Positions 1 to 9,717 are shown, counted from the stretch's first letter. The stretch: DNA of 64,000 nt from Serpens gallinarum (GCF_014836765.1 NZ_JACSQG010000001.1:860929-924928); one strand, 5' to 3'. A program made the numbers and translations. The notes: generated by a model from the letters alone, not told the origin.

Positions 1-2189
1 TCACCGAGCAGGACCGCCAGGGTCTGCCCCACTTCCTGCATGGAAACGCCCATTTGCGCGGCTTTCTGCCGATCGATTTCAACCACCAATTCGGGCTTGT
101 CGAATGCCAGGTCAACGTCGAGGAAAGCGAACTTGCCGGATTCCTGGGTGCGCTGCCGGATGCGGTCGGTCACTTGCAGCAGCGATTCATAATCATTGGG
201 CGTGTTGATCACGAACTGGAACGGTAAACCCTCGCCGGTGCCGGGCAGCGAGGGCAGGTTGAAGCCGAAGATCTGCAGGCCGGGTACCTGGTTGATACGC
301 GTCTGCACCAGGGGAAGCAGTTCCATCTGCGTGCGTGAGCGCTCGTCCCACGGGGTGAGCAGAAATCCGCCAATGCCGGATTGCACACCATTGAAGCCGT
401 TAATCTGGAACGAGGAGTAATACTCGGGAAAGGCTTTGAAGATGTCGCGAAACTGGTCGGTGTACCTGTTCGTGTAGTCCAGGTTGGTGGGCTGCGGTGC
501 GTTGCTGAGCAGAAAGATCGCGCCCTGATCTTCCTCCGGAGCCAGCTCGCTCTGGGTGAACATCAGCAGTACCGGGATCAGCCCGAGCACGATCAGTGCA
601 AAGACCAGGACCACAGGGCGTGTATCGAGGGTGCCGTGCAGAAGTCGCTGGTAGCGCAAACGCACGCGCTCAAAGGTGCGGTCAATGCGCTGGGCCAGGC
701 CGGAAGGATTGGTGGTGGGGCGCAACAGTTTTGCGCACATCATCGGCGACAGGGTCAGCGCGACGATGCCGGAAATGATCACTGCACCGGCCAGGGTAAA
801 GGCGAATTCCTTGAACAGCGCGCCGGTCAGGCCTTGCAGCAGGCCGATGGGTGCGTAAACGGCCGCCAGGGTGATGGTCATCGATACGACCGGCACGGCG
901 ATTTCCCGCGCGCCTTCCAGGGCCGCCTCGAACGGCGTCTTGCCTTCCTCGATATGACGGTGGATGTTCTCCACCACGACGATGGCGTCGTCCACCACCA
1001 AGCCAATGGCCAGGACCATGGCCAGCAATGTCAGCAGGTTGATCGAGTAGCCCATCAACTGCATGAAGAACAGCACGCCGATCATCGACAGCGGGATGGT
1101 CACTACCGGAATCAGCACTGAACGCAGCGCACCCAGGAACAGGAATACCACGACGATGACGATCAACACTGCCTCGCCCAGAGTCTTCACCACCTCGTCG
1201 ATCGAGGCACGGATGAACTGCGTGGCGTCGTAGGCGATGGACAGCTTGAGATTGGGCGGCAACTGCGCCTGCAATTCAGGAATCAGGCCGCGGACGTTTT
1301 TGATCACCTCCAGCGGATTCGAACTGGGCGTGCCCTGGATGGCAATGTAGACAGAAGGGGTGCCGTCGAAGGAACTGACGCTGTCGTAGCTTTCCGATCC
1401 CATTTCGACGCGGGCCACATCGCCGAGCAGCACGCGGGTGTCGCCTGCGGTTTTCAGCGGAATGGCAGCGAAGGCTTCAGCGGTCTTCAACTCAGTTTCA
1501 GCATTGACCGCGGTGAGTGTGTATTCACCCTTCAGCTCGCCGGCGGTGGTCAGGAAGTTGTAGCGGCGCACCGCGCTGCTGACATCCGCCGCGCTCAGCC
1601 CATACGCACCCAGTCTGATCGGGTCGAGCCACAGACGCATGGCAAACACCTGATTGCCGAGGATCTCTGCCTCGGCAATGCCCGGCAGGGTGGCCAGTTT
1701 GGGTTGAATGATCCGCGACAGGTAATCGGTGATCTGCGGGTTGGACAGCTCCTCGCTATAGAAACTGATGTACATCAGGGCCGTGGAATCGGCGGCTTGC
1801 TTGGCCAGAACCGGGTCTTCGGCATCCTGCGGCAATTGGTTCTTCACTTCGTTGGCCTTGGCCAATAACTCGGTGAAGAGACGGTCGCTGTTACTGCCGA
1901 TGCGCGCATAGATGGAAATCAGCGATACGTTCTGACGGCTCACCGATGTCATGTAATCGATGCCCTCGGCACTGGCCAGGCTCTGTTGCAGGGGCTGGGT
2001 GATATAGCCCTGGATGGTCTCGGCATTGGCGCCGGGATAGGTCGTGGTCACCGTGATCAGCGCGCTTTCCAGCTCCGGATACTGGCGAATTGACAGTTGC
2101 TTGAAGGCCTGGAAGCCGAGCAGCACGATCAACAGGCTGATGACGCTGGCCAGCACCGGGCGACGGATGAAGGGATCGGTGAAGGCCAT
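1..2189 (-). CDS. RND multidrug efflux transporter permease (HAE-1 family), 3' end outside window
   Basis: This is the inner-membrane proton-driven pump of a tripartite RND efflux system. About 729 of roughly 1,015 expected residues are visible. It starts MAFTDPFIRRPVLASVIS, the usual RND N-terminus, with the first transmembrane helix at about residues 10-30. It continues through a periplasmic porter domain (AETIQGYITQPLQ, SRQNVSLISIY) and the helix block containing the GLVVDDAIVVVENIHRHIEEG relay motif, in which two adjacent Asp residues carry protons. The reading frame runs open to base 1, so the gene is cut by the window edge, not broken. The adaptor gene lies 70 bp upstream on the same strand, which indicates an operon. 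From memory the sequence is closest to the MexW type, but I cannot separate it from other HAE-1 pumps, so I give no symbol. Confidence 0.93.
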   Translation of the reverse strand, partial: MAFTDPFIRRPVLASVISLLIVLLGFQAFKQLSIRQYPELESALITVTTTYPGANAETIQGYITQPLQQSLASAEGIDYMTSVSRQNVSLISIYARIGSNSDRLFTELLAKANEVKNQLPQDAEDPVLAKQAADSTALMYISFYSEELSNPQITDYLSRIIQPKLATLPGIAEAEILGNQVFAMRLWLDPIRLGAYGLSAADVSSAVRRYNFLTTAGELKGEYTLTAVNAETELKTAEAFAAIPLKTAGDTRVLLGDVARVEMGSESYDSVSSFDGTPSVYIAIQGTPSSNPLEVIKNVRGLIPELQAQLPPNLKLSIAYDATQFIRASIDEVVKTLGEAVLIVIVVVFLFLGALRSVLIPVVTIPLSMIGVLFFMQLMGYSINLLTLLAMVLAIGLVVDDAIVVVENIHRHIEEGKTPFEAALEGAREIAVPVVSMTITLAAVYAPIGLLQGLTGALFKEFAFTLAGAVIISGIVALTLSPMMCAKLLRPTTNPSGLAQRIDRTFERVRLRYQRLLHGTLDTRPVVLVFALIVLGLIPVLLMFTQSELAPEEDQGAIFLLSNAPQPTNLDYTNRYTDQFRDIFKAFPEYYSSFQINGFNGVQSGIGGFLLTPWDERSRTQMELLPLVQTRINQVPGLQIFGFNLPSLPGTGEGLPFQFVINTPNDYESLLQVTDRIRQRTQESGKFAFLDVDLAFDKPELVVEIDRQKAAQMGVSMQEVGQTLAVLLG

Positions 2190-2259
2190 GGACAATATCC
2201 TCTGCGTTTACGACCGTTTGAAGCCTTGCCCGCCTTTTCAATGTCCTGGTGCTGCCGAT

Positions 2260-3381
2260 TCAAGGCCGGGCTTCGGGTGCGACGATGGAGACGGCGGTGT
2301 CATTGTCGAGTTTCAACTGGCCGGAGCTGACTACCCACTCGCCGGCAGTCAGTCCCTTTTCAATCACCACCAGGCCGTCGCGACGTTCGCCCGTGGTAAT
2401 GAAACGACGCTCGACACGCTTGCGTGGCTGGCCTTGTTCGTCGGTCTGTACCTGGCCGGCCTCATCCTGCTGATCCGTGACGACGTAGAGCGCGTTGCCG
2501 TAGAGGCTATAAGTGATGGCGGTTTCCGGTACCACCACGCGCTGCGGCGTCTCGGGCAGCAGGACATCTAGATTGGCAAACATGCCTGGCAGAAGTTTTT
2601 CTTCGGGGTTTTGCAGCTGGGCGCGCAGTTGGATATTGCGCGTGCTTTCCTCGGTGCGCGGGTTGATGGCGCTGATCTGCCCGGTGAACACCTCATCGGG
2701 ATAGGCCGGTACGCTGAGTTGAACCTGCTGGCCGACGCGCAGTTGCGGCACGCGCTGTTCCGGCAGGAAGAAATCAACCTGCAGGCGGGACAAATCCTGC
2801 AACGTGGCGATCAGTGTGCCGGAGCCCAGGTAATCGCCGACCTCCACTTGGCGGATGCCGATGGTGCCGGCGAAGGGCGCCGAGATGCGTTTCTTGGCCA
2901 GGCTGGCCTTGAACTGCTCGACGCTGGCCTGGGCCTGGCGGGCCTCTGCGTTCAGTCGGTCGAACTCGCTGCGTGAGATCATCTGCCGGCCGACCAGGTT
3001 GCGGGCGCGGCCCAGTTCCACCTGCGCCAGGCCCAAGGCGGCCTCGGCGGAAGCCAGGCCGGCCTGTTCCACCTCGCTGCTCATCTGGATTAGCGGTTGA
3101 TCCTGGCTGACCTTTTGCCCCGACTCGAACAGCGTTTGCTGCACGGTGCCGGGGACTTCAACCGTCAGCTCCACGCCTTGAATGGCCTTGAGCGTACCGA
3201 TAGCCGGCAGGCGACGCTGCCAAGGGATTTCCCGTGCAGGTTCGGCCTCCACGCTGATGGGCGGCGGCGGGGCGGAAAAAAGCTGGACCTGCTGGTAAAT
3301 CGAATAGCCCTTGTAGGCAGCCAGAGCCAAAACTACCAGCACGACCACGGCAAGCATGATGAGCATGCGGCGCAGCAGCAT
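2260..3381 (-). CDS. RND efflux periplasmic adaptor subunit (membrane fusion protein, HlyD family)
   Basis: This 373-residue adaptor would bridge the RND pump and an outer-membrane channel. An N-terminal membrane anchor or uncleaved signal (about residues 5-25, LLRRMLIMLAVVVLVV) is followed by a lipoyl-like half motif around VELTVEVPGTVQQTLFESG. Next comes an alpha-hairpin rich in Ala, Glu and Gln (EQAGLASAEAALGLAQVELG), the second lipoyl half (SAPFAGTIGIRQVEVGDYL) and the beta-barrel region (VQLSVPAYPDEVFTGQISAI). There is no lipobox Cys, so it is probably held by the N-terminal helix. It is cotranscribed with the downstream permease. No outer-membrane factor gene is visible, so the pump either recruits one encoded elsewhere or the gene lies beyond the window. 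The MexV/MexW pair is the closest match from memory. Confidence 0.9.
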   Translation of the reverse strand: MLLRRMLIMLAVVVLVVLALAAYKGYSIYQQVQLFSAPPPPISVEAEPAREIPWQRRLPAIGTLKAIQGVELTVEVPGTVQQTLFESGQKVSQDQPLIQMSSEVEQAGLASAEAALGLAQVELGRARNLVGRQMISRSEFDRLNAEARQAQASVEQFKASLAKKRISAPFAGTIGIRQVEVGDYLGSGTLIATLQDLSRLQVDFFLPEQRVPQLRVGQQVQLSVPAYPDEVFTGQISAINPRTEESTRNIQLRAQLQNPEEKLLPGMFANLDVLLPETPQRVVVPETAITYSLYGNALYVVTDQQDEAGQVQTDEQGQPRKRVERRFITTGERRDGLVVIEKGLTAGEWVVSSGQLKLDNDTAVSIVAPEARP

Positions 3382-3572
3382 GGGGGTTCCTCGTCAAAGC
3401 GGGACGCGCGAGGAAAGCTTAGACGCAGTCCAGTCCTGCGCAGGGACCATTCGCAACCAAGGCGTGCGCTATTGGACCGGCTGCAAGGCCGCTGTAAGCA
3501 TGGCGCTGATGGGCGAGCCTGCACATTGCAGGCTCACCAGACCGCAGCGCCAGACACGGCGGTGCGCTGGTG

Positions 3573-5198
3573 TCAGGCCTGAATGTGCCGGGTTAACGCG
3601 CTGAGCGTGCTGGACAGGCTGTGCAAATGCTGTCCAGCCTCCTGGGTGCGTTGCAGATGGCCTTGATTGGTGCTGGCAATGTCGGTGATCTCGGTGAGGT
3701 TCTGGGTCAGGCCCTCAACCACCGAGGTTTGCTCTTCGGCAGCGGTGGCGATCTGGCGGTTCATGTCGCGGATGGTTTCCACGGCGTCGGTGACGCCGCC
3801 GAGAATGTCACAGGCGCGCTTCACCTGTTCAACGCCATCCTCGCTGCTCTGTTGGCCGTTCTCAATGGCACGTACTGCATTAAGCGCACCGCTCTGCACT
3901 GCCTCGATGATTTGCTGGATCTCGGCGGTGGATTCTGCTGTGCGCTTGGCCAGAGTGCGCACCTCGTCGGCGACGACGGCGAAGCCGCGCCCCGCATCGC
4001 CCGCCCGCGCTGCCTCGATGGCCGCATTTAGGGCCAGCAGGTTGGTCTGGTCGGCAATGCCGTGAATCACCTCAAGCACGGCGCCGATTCGTCCGGTATC
4101 ACTCTCCAGGCTGTGCACCACGTCGGCGGCATGGATGATCTCGTTGCGAACCGCTTCGATGCTCGTGACCATGTCCTGCATGGCAGCCTCGCCTTGTTGA
4201 GTGATGTTTTCTGCCGCATCGGCCGCGCTGGCCGCCTCGGTGGTGTGTCGGGCGATTTCCTGAGCCGTGGCCGACATCTGGTGCATGGCGGTAGCCACCT
4301 GATCGGTGCGGTCGAACTGGGTGCGGGTGCTTTCGGCCATCTGATAGGAAATGGTGTTCAATTCGCCGCTGGCCTGATCCAACTGGGTCGTACTTTGCTG
4401 AAGATTTCTGAACGTAGCGGAAAGAAACTCGCGCAGCCGATTGGCTGCCTGGGCCAATCGACCTAGCTCGTCGCGCCGGCTGGCATCCACCGGCAGACCC
4501 AGGCGCCCCTGGCTGAGTTGGGCGATGTGCTCAATCAGTTCGTTGATGGGGGCAATGAGACGACGGTTGATAAGCCATTGGCCCAGCAGTCCGACCACCA
4601 GACTCGACGACAGCATGAACAACAGGCCATAGGTGACGGTATTAGTGGTGGAGCGCTGGAGGACCGGAATTTCAGCCTCGGTCTGCTCACGCCAGTTTCG
4701 CCCCATCAATTCGAGCTCATCGCTGAAGTTACGGTCGATTCCCTGAACGTTCCGGTCCGCCACCCGGGCATTGAAACCGCTGCTCAGAAAGACCTCGCGG
4801 CCCTGACGATAGGCCTGGCCGACCTGTTGGTGTTCATTGCGCAGCTCAACCAGCCGCGCCCTGAGCGCGGGATCGATATCGGGGGCGTTGATGAGACTCT
4901 CCAGACTTTGTTGCACGTCGCGTTCCTGGGCCTCGAAGCGGTTCCAGAATGACGCCAGGTCGTTGCTGCTCCGGGTCCGCAGCAGCATGTTTTTCCACTC
5001 CTGAACCTGGGTCTTGAAGTCGAGATTGGCCTGGTTAAGCACCAGTGTGGAATGCGTCGGGCCGGCCAGCAGGCGTTGATACGCATGGGCGTTGTCACTC
5101 AAGGACTGAAAGCAGGCCAGAGCAATCATCAGCATCAACATCAGGCTGCCGCCCAGCAGGATCAGGACTTGGCTGCGCAGCGAGTTGGCAAAAGACAT
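3573..5198 (-). CDS. methyl-accepting chemotaxis protein
   Basis: This is a 541-residue transmembrane chemoreceptor that signals to CheA/CheW. It has TM1 at about residues 11-30, a helical periplasmic sensor at 31-185, TM2 at about 186-210, HAMP at about 211-265 and the cytoplasmic signalling domain after that. The highly conserved hairpin tip is at about 381-425 ([20 protein letters not shown] and the [12 protein letters not shown] segment). The C-terminus lacks an NWETF-like CheR/CheB tether, so adaptation would depend on receptor trimers or on tether-independent CheR. The ligand is not predictable. A FliA-type promoter lies about 125 bp upstream, so expression is probably co-regulated with late flagellar genes. 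It is transcribed away from the methyltransferase gene. Confidence 0.95.
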   Translation of the reverse strand: MSFANSLRSQVLILLGGSLMLMLMIALACFQSLSDNAHAYQRLLAGPTHSTLVLNQANLDFKTQVQEWKNMLLRTRSSNDLASFWNRFEAQERDVQQSLESLINAPDIDPALRARLVELRNEHQQVGQAYRQGREVFLSSGFNARVADRNVQGIDRNFSDELELMGRNWREQTEAEIPVLQRSTTNTVTYGLLFMLSSSLVVGLLGQWLINRRLIAPINELIEHIAQLSQGRLGLPVDASRRDELGRLAQAANRLREFLSATFRNLQQSTTQLDQASGELNTISYQMAESTRTQFDRTDQVATAMHQMSATAQEIARHTTEAASAADAAENITQQGEAAMQDMVTSIEAVRNEIIHAADVVHSLESDTGRIGAVLEVIHGIADQTNLLALNAAIEAARAGDAGRGFAVVADEVRTLAKRTAESTAEIQQIIEAVQSGALNAVRAIENGQQSSEDGVEQVKRACDILGGVTDAVETIRDMNRQIATAAEEQTSVVEGLTQNLTEITDIASTNQGHLQRTQEAGQHLHSLSSTLSALTRHIQA

Positions 5199-5322
5199 GA
5201 CACATTCCTTGGAGAGGGAGAAGTGCGACCGTACGGACTTCGCTGTACCGGACGGTTGGCAATGGAAAGCGGGCTGGAAAAGCGCAGAGGCTGGCTGCGC
5301 ATCACAATTGTGCCTTTACCGT

Positions 5323-5350
5323 TTATCGGCTGACGGCTCGCTGAACTTGA
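5323..5350 (-). promoter_or_regulatory. FliA (sigma-28) promoter of the leftward chemoreceptor gene
   Basis: Read on the minus strand, TCAAGTTC (5343-5350) is followed after 12 bp by GCCGATAA (5323-5330). The -10 matches the sigma-28 consensus exactly and the -35 differs by one base from TCAAGTTT. Transcription would start near 5316 and leave a leader of about 120 nt before the ATG at 5198. Chemoreceptor genes are typical FliA targets. Confidence 0.75.
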
Positions 5351-5448
5351 GGGAAAGGACACAGACTCGGCGTTGAAACTCTGGGTGTTGATTATCCCCT
5401 GCGCCCATTGTCTACCGATGAAATGGGTGCAATGGATGGAGGTGTGCC

Positions 5449-6240
5449 ATGAACCTGAAAGAGGCCGGCTCGCCGGCCGATGTATACGAGCAGTTCTTCG
5501 TCCCTGCGTTGTTCCGACAATGGGGGGAAGTCATGGTGGACGTGGCGGGTATCGAGACTCGCCAACGCGTGCTCGACGTCGCCTGCGGCACTGGCGTGCT
5601 GGCCTGTGCCGCAGCCCAGCGGGTCGGTGGCGGTGGAGCGGTCACCGGACTTGATCCCAACGAGGACATGCTGGCCGTGGCGCGCCGCAAAAGCACCACG
5701 ATCGAATGGCTCAGCGGTCGTGCCGAGGCATTGCCCTTCAACGACCAGAGTTTCGACGTGGTGGTCAGTCAGTTTGGCCTGATGTTCTTTGACGATCCGG
5801 TGGCGGCGCTGCGGGAGATGCGCCGCGTGCTTCGCCCCGGAGGACGCCTGGCCGTGGCGGTGTGCGATGCGCTCGATCATTCTCCCGGCTACGCGGTGCT
5901 CGCCGAGTTGCTGCAGCGGTTGTTCGGTGAGGCCGTGGCTGAGGCCTTTCGCATGCCGTTTTCCTGTGGCGAGCGAGAATCCTTGCGCAGCCAGGCCGTT
6001 GCGTCCGGTCTGAATGAAGCCCAGGTTACTCGGCATGACGGAGTGGTGCGCTTTGCCTCTGTCGAGGCGCTGGTCGCCACCGAGCGTGCCTGTGTTTGGA
6101 CGCTAGGCGGTCTGCTTGACGATGGGCAGTTCGCCCGCCTGCGCCAGGAGGCCGAAGAGTCGCTGCAGCCCTTCGTATTGGCGGATGGTCGGGTCGAGTT
6201 CAGCATGCCGGCACTGATCGTGACCGCGACGGGCGAGTGA
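5449..6240 (+). CDS. class I SAM-dependent methyltransferase (UbiE/Methyltransf_11 type)
   Basis: This 263-residue cytosolic protein has a Rossmann methyltransferase fold. The SAM-binding motif I is LDVACGTGVLACAAA (about residues 43-57), followed by the acidic motif LDPNEDML, the post-motif segment ALPFNDQSFDVVVSQFGLMFF and the motif RRVLRPGGRLAVAV. This arrangement is typical of small-molecule or quinone-type methyltransferases. Nothing in the sequence identifies the acceptor. An SD-like GGAGG (5439-5443) precedes the ATG at 5449. It sits alone between two chemoreceptor genes and is probably monocistronic. It has no relation to CheR, whose sequence is different. Confidence 0.88.
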   Translation: MNLKEAGSPADVYEQFFVPALFRQWGEVMVDVAGIETRQRVLDVACGTGVLACAAAQRVGGGGAVTGLDPNEDMLAVARRKSTTIEWLSGRAEALPFNDQSFDVVVSQFGLMFFDDPVAALREMRRVLRPGGRLAVAVCDALDHSPGYAVLAELLQRLFGEAVAEAFRMPFSCGERESLRSQAVASGLNEAQVTRHDGVVRFASVEALVATERACVWTLGGLLDDGQFARLRQEAEESLQPFVLADGRVEFSMPALIVTATGE

Positions 6241-6280
6241 CTCCTTGGCGTGAGTTGGGTGCCTGTGGCAGTGGCGAAAT

Positions 6281-6350
6281 GTAGGGTGGATGGCGCTTTA
6301 TCGAGCCACCGCGCAGGGCCAGGGTGGATGTAAAACGCTATATCCACCAG
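6281..6350. repeat. dispersed intergenic TAGGGTGGA-type imperfect hairpin repeat
   Basis: GTAGGGTGGATGGCGCTTTA at the left and ATATCCACC at the right form an imperfect inverted pair, with internal GAGCCACC and AGGGTGGATG segments. It resembles the elements at 15567, 39383, 41939 and 47009 in this window and lies in a non-coding gap. I infer a dispersed palindromic repeat family of the kind common between Pseudomonas genes. Confidence 0.5.
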
Positions 6351-6401
6351 CAGTCGTCAGGAGTGTGTTTTGTTCGCCTTAACGCCCCCTTAAGGAAAGA
6401 G

Positions 6402-6431
6402 TGACGTCAAAAGGCCTTTTTTTTGACGTCA
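6402..6431. promoter_or_regulatory. nested palindromes: two TGACGTCA sites flanking AAAAGGCCTTTT
   Basis: Two identical 8-bp palindromes TGACGTCA lie at 6402-6409 and 6424-6431, 22 bp apart centre to centre, with the 12-bp palindrome AAAAGGCCTTTT at 6409-6420 between them. The outer arms form an 11-bp perfect inverted repeat. The element ends 5 bp before the -35 of the FliA-type promoter at 6437-6463. Two readings are possible: a dimer-pair operator, or a hairpin ending transcription from the methyltransferase gene. The helical spacing of about two turns favours an operator. The binding protein is unknown. Confidence 0.5.
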
Positions 6432-6436
6432 GAATG

Positions 6437-6463
6437 TCATGACGCTGACCGGGCCGCCGATAT
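6437..6463 (+). promoter_or_regulatory. FliA (sigma-28)-like promoter of the rightward chemoreceptor gene
   Basis: TCATGACG (6437-6444), an 11-bp spacer and GCCGATAT (6456-6463) match the sigma-28 pattern. The -10 has 7 of 8 consensus bases. The -35 keeps TCA and G of TCAAG and is weaker than in the other two sites in this window. The predicted start near 6472 leaves a leader of about 75 nt before the ATG at 6548. Confidence 0.55.
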
Positions 6464-6547
6464 ACCCACCACTGCTTGTGGTGTGCTCTGCTTCACGTGC
6501 GCGCACCGGTAAGAAGAAAAACAAATCACTTCGGATGAGGTCATCCC

Positions 6548-8173
6548 ATGTTTCTTCGGCGTTTCAAGGTCGGTCCCAGGGCATTCATCAGCTTTTCCCT
6601 GGTTGCGTTGCTAGTCGTGTTGCTCGGCTTGTTCGCACAGAGTCAGATGAAGGTCATTCGCGGCGCGACGCTCGTGCTGCTCGATAACACCTTGCCAAGC
6701 TATGTCTCGTTAGGCTCCGTCAGCGAGAAGATGCTGCGCCTGCGCATCATGTCCTTCCGCCTTCTGGTCGACCGCGAAGAGGACAAGCTCAAGGCTTCGC
6801 TGGCACGTGCTGACGAGCTGGTCGGCGAGCTCTCGGCCGAGATTGGTGGCTACGAGCGACTGATCAGCAACGATGCGGAGCGGGTGCAGTTTTCCGAACT
6901 GAAGCGGGCGATGAATGACTACGTGGGCATTCACCAGCGCTTGGTGCAGTTTTCCCACCAGAACGATCTGCAACAAATGCATGCCTTGCTGGGCGGCGAT
7001 TACAACCGGCTGTCCATTGCTCTGGGTGCGCAGCTGAACAAGCTGGTCAAGATGAACAGCGAAGCGGCTGCGGATTTTACCGAATTGTCCCGCGCCGAAT
7101 ACCAGCGCGCGGAAATCGGTGTGATGATTTTCCTGATCATCGCCGCGCTGTTGACTGTCGGGCTGGCACTGATCTTTACCCGCAGTATCGTGGCGCCGCT
7201 GGGCGAGGCCGTGCGTGTTGCGGAAACCGTGGCCGCAGGCGACCTCACGCAGGACATCCGCGTCAGCGGCGAAGATGAGCCGGCACGCTTGCTCGCCGCG
7301 CTCAGAACCATGCAGCAAAGCCTCAAGGCGACCATCCAGGGCATTGGCGACTCGTCCAATCAGCTGGCCTCGGCTGCCGAGGAGCTGAATGCGGTCACCG
7401 AGAACTCGAGCAAGATCCTCCATCAGCAGAACCATGAAATCGAGCAGGCGGCTACGGCCGTCAACGAGATGACGGCTGCGGTGGATGAAGTGGCGCGCAA
7501 CGCGGTAGCTACCTCGGAAGCGTCGCGTGGCTCCGACACGGTCGCGCGCAAGGGTCAGGAGCAAGTCAACCGTACGGTCGATTCGATTCATCACGTAGCC
7601 AACGACGTGACCTCCACCGGTGGGCAAGTCGAGCAGTTGGCCGAACGCATTCGCCACATCAGCACGGTTCTCGATGTGATTCGTTCGATTGCCGAACAGA
7701 CCAACCTGCTGGCCCTTAACGCGGCCATCGAAGCAGCGCGGGCCGGTGATGCCGGCCGCGGCTTCGCCGTAGTGGCCGATGAAGTGCGGGCCCTGGCCCA
7801 TCGCACGCAGCAGTCGACCCAGGAGATCGAGCAGATGGTGGCCGGTATCCAGCAGGGTACTGATCAGGCTGTGGCCGCCATGCAGACGAGCAATGATCGC
7901 GCTCACTCCACGCTGGACATCGCGCGTGCCGCCGGCGAGGCGTTGGAGCAGATCACCGCGGCGATCGGCAATATCACCGAGCGCAACCTGATCATTGCCA
8001 GCGCCTCGGAAGAACAGGCGCAAGTGGCCCGTGAAGTTGACCGCAACCTGGTGAATATTCGTGATCTGGCCGTGCAAACGTCCGCTGGGGCTCACCAAAC
8101 CAACTCCGCGAGTCAGGAGCTGGCGCGCCTGGCAGTACAGCTGAAAGGTCTGGTGATGCGCTTCAAGGTGTAA
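6548..8173 (+). CDS. methyl-accepting chemotaxis protein with four-helix-bundle sensor
   Basis: This is a 541-residue chemoreceptor with TM1 at about 12-30, a helical periplasmic domain of about 155 residues that looks like a 4HB_MCP sensor ([20 protein letters not shown]), TM2 at about 190-210, then HAMP. The signalling hairpin is at about 378-420 ([20 protein letters not shown] and the [19 protein letters not shown] segment). It has no C-terminal pentapeptide tether. The start is supported by a GATGAGG purine stretch about 8 bases before the ATG. A FliA-like promoter and an unusual palindrome cluster lie upstream. It has the same length as the receptor at 3573-5198, but the periplasmic domains are clearly different, so the two should sense different ligands. 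Confidence 0.95.
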   Translation: MFLRRFKVGPRAFISFSLVALLVVLLGLFAQSQMKVIRGATLVLLDNTLPSYVSLGSVSEKMLRLRIMSFRLLVDREEDKLKASLARADELVGELSAEIGGYERLISNDAERVQFSELKRAMNDYVGIHQRLVQFSHQNDLQQMHALLGGDYNRLSIALGAQLNKLVKMNSEAAADFTELSRAEYQRAEIGVMIFLIIAALLTVGLALIFTRSIVAPLGEAVRVAETVAAGDLTQDIRVSGEDEPARLLAALRTMQQSLKATIQGIGDSSNQLASAAEELNAVTENSSKILHQQNHEIEQAATAVNEMTAAVDEVARNAVATSEASRGSDTVARKGQEQVNRTVDSIHHVANDVTSTGGQVEQLAERIRHISTVLDVIRSIAEQTNLLALNAAIEAARAGDAGRGFAVVADEVRALAHRTQQSTQEIEQMVAGIQQGTDQAVAAMQTSNDRAHSTLDIARAAGEALEQITAAIGNITERNLIIASASEEQAQVAREVDRNLVNIRDLAVQTSAGAHQTNSASQELARLAVQLKGLVMRFKV

Positions 8174-8186
8174 ACCTCTCCGCGTA

Positions 8187-8208
8187 CAGGGCGAACTCGC
8201 TGGCCCTG
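8187..8208 (+). terminator. weak hairpin after the chemoreceptor gene
   Basis: CAGGGC (8187-8192) and GCCCTG (8203-8208) form a 6-bp stem 13 bp after the stop codon. No T-tract follows, so termination here is uncertain. Confidence 0.3.
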
Positions 8209-8338
8209 CGGGTTCGTCGACCTCTTGGTGCGAAATGTGGTTGGCGTTTATATCCACATGCTCGCTTGATCTCTGCGGGCTGGGCTACCTACTGTAATGA
8301 GGTTGCCATGCTGGCATGCACGCAGAGGTTTGGACGCA

Positions 8339-9682
8339 ATGACCGAGATGGACTTCCAGGCGCTCGCCGAGCGCCTTGCCGGGGTTGGCGAGATCGAATG
8401 TATAACGCCTGACCTCAACGGTGTACCACGCGGCAAAGTGATGACCGCCGAAGGCTTTTTCGCACCACGGCGCCTGCAGATGGCTCGGGGCGTGATGCTG
8501 CAATGCATCATGGGTGGTTATCCGCCGCCCGGTTATTACGGCGGCGATGATGGTGACCTGGTGCTGCGTCCCGATCCTAACCAGGTGCATCGAGTGCCCT
8601 GGAGTGAACAGCCGCGCGCCCTGGCGATCTGCGATGGCGTGGACATGGACGGTGGACTTTGCCCGCTGTCGACACGCAGCCTGCTGCGCCAGGTGCTGGG
8701 CGAGTATGCGCAGCAGGGCCTGGCGCCGGTGGTGGCTACTGAGTTGGAATTTTTCGTATTCGCCCGCAACCCGGATCCGTTGCAGCCGTTTGAGCCGCCG
8801 CGCGGCCTCGACGGTCGACCGGAAACCGGTTCGTCGGCGTTCAGTGTCACGGCCAACCACAATTTGCGCGAGTTCTTTGCCGAGGTATATGAGGGTATGG
8901 GCGCGCTCGGGCTTGCGCGCGACACCTTCATGCACGAAATGGGGATCAGTCAGTATGAGATCAACCTGGTGCACGGCGAGCCATTATTGATTGCCGACCA
9001 GACTTTTCTCTTCAAGCATCTACTCAAGGAGGTGGCGCTCAAGCACGGCTTGATCGCCGTGTGCATGGCCAAGCCGCTGGCGAGCACGCCGGGCAGCTCC
9101 ATGCACCTGCATCAGAGCGTGGTGCGCGCCGACGGTGGCGAGAATATTTTCAGTGACGGGCAGGGCGAGGAAACCCCCGCGTTTCGGCATTTCATCGGTG
9201 GGCTGCAGGCGGCGCTGGGCGATCTGACTTTACTGTTCGCTCCCCATGTGAATTCTTACCAGCGCCTGTTTCATCCCTTTGCATCGCCGAACAATGCGTG
9301 CTGGGCGTACGACAACCGCGCCGCCGGGTTGCGCGTGCCCGTCAGTGGTCCTGAGGCGCGGCGGGTGGAAAATCGGCTGCCCGGCGCCGACGCGAATCCC
9401 TACCTGGTCATCGCCGCGAGCCTGGCGGCCGGGTTGCGCGGCATGCGCCTGGGGCTTGAGCCGAGTTCGCCGGCGCAGGGCGAATTCGTCGCGCCGCAGG
9501 CGTTGCGCCTGCCGTTCACCATGTCGGCCGCGCTGGAACGCTTACAGAACAGTGAATTGGCGCGCGAACTGTTGGGGGCAGAGTTCATCGAAGGCTTTGC
9601 TGCCAGCAAGCTGATGGAGCTGGGCAGTTATTACGACGAAATCACCCCGTGGGAGCGTCGTCACCTGGCCTCATGGGTATGA
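8339..9682 (+). CDS. glutamine synthetase family protein, probable gamma-glutamylpolyamine synthetase
   Basis: This 447-residue enzyme belongs to the GS catalytic family. It probably ligates glutamate to a polyamine or related amine in an ATP-dependent reaction, as PuuA, PauA and SpuB do. The N-terminal beta-grasp region (IECITPDLNGVPRGKVM) matches this branch, which lacks the adenylylation Tyr loop of GlnA. Catalytic-domain motifs include VATELEFFVF, GSSMHLHQSV and the NSYQRL segment. I chose the ATG at 8339 over an in-frame ATG 14 codons upstream: AGAGG precedes it and family members begin near here. It is followed by its own terminator and then an MFS transporter. Pseudomonas carries several paralogues with different amine preferences, and the substrate cannot be read from sequence. 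Confidence 0.88.
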   Translation: MTEMDFQALAERLAGVGEIECITPDLNGVPRGKVMTAEGFFAPRRLQMARGVMLQCIMGGYPPPGYYGGDDGDLVLRPDPNQVHRVPWSEQPRALAICDGVDMDGGLCPLSTRSLLRQVLGEYAQQGLAPVVATELEFFVFARNPDPLQPFEPPRGLDGRPETGSSAFSVTANHNLREFFAEVYEGMGALGLARDTFMHEMGISQYEINLVHGEPLLIADQTFLFKHLLKEVALKHGLIAVCMAKPLASTPGSSMHLHQSVVRADGGENIFSDGQGEETPAFRHFIGGLQAALGDLTLLFAPHVNSYQRLFHPFASPNNACWAYDNRAAGLRVPVSGPEARRVENRLPGADANPYLVIAASLAAGLRGMRLGLEPSSPAQGEFVAPQALRLPFTMSAALERLQNSELARELLGAEFIEGFAASKLMELGSYYDEITPWERRHLASWV

Positions 9683-9691
9683 TGGACGCTG

Positions 9692-9717
9692 CGGCTCCCG
9701 TACCGGGGGCCGTTTTT
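9692..9717 (+). terminator. rho-independent terminator after the glutamine synthetase-like gene
   Basis: CGGCTCCCG (9692-9700), loop TAC and CGGGGGCCG (9704-9712) form a 9-bp stem with one G-U wobble, followed by TTTTT. It sits 10 bp after the stop codon. Confidence 0.75.

Noticed and set aside
6710..8257. 515-codon minus-strand ORF opposite the second chemoreceptor
   Set aside because: Antisense shadow; the chemoreceptor frame has clear TM, HAMP and signalling domains.
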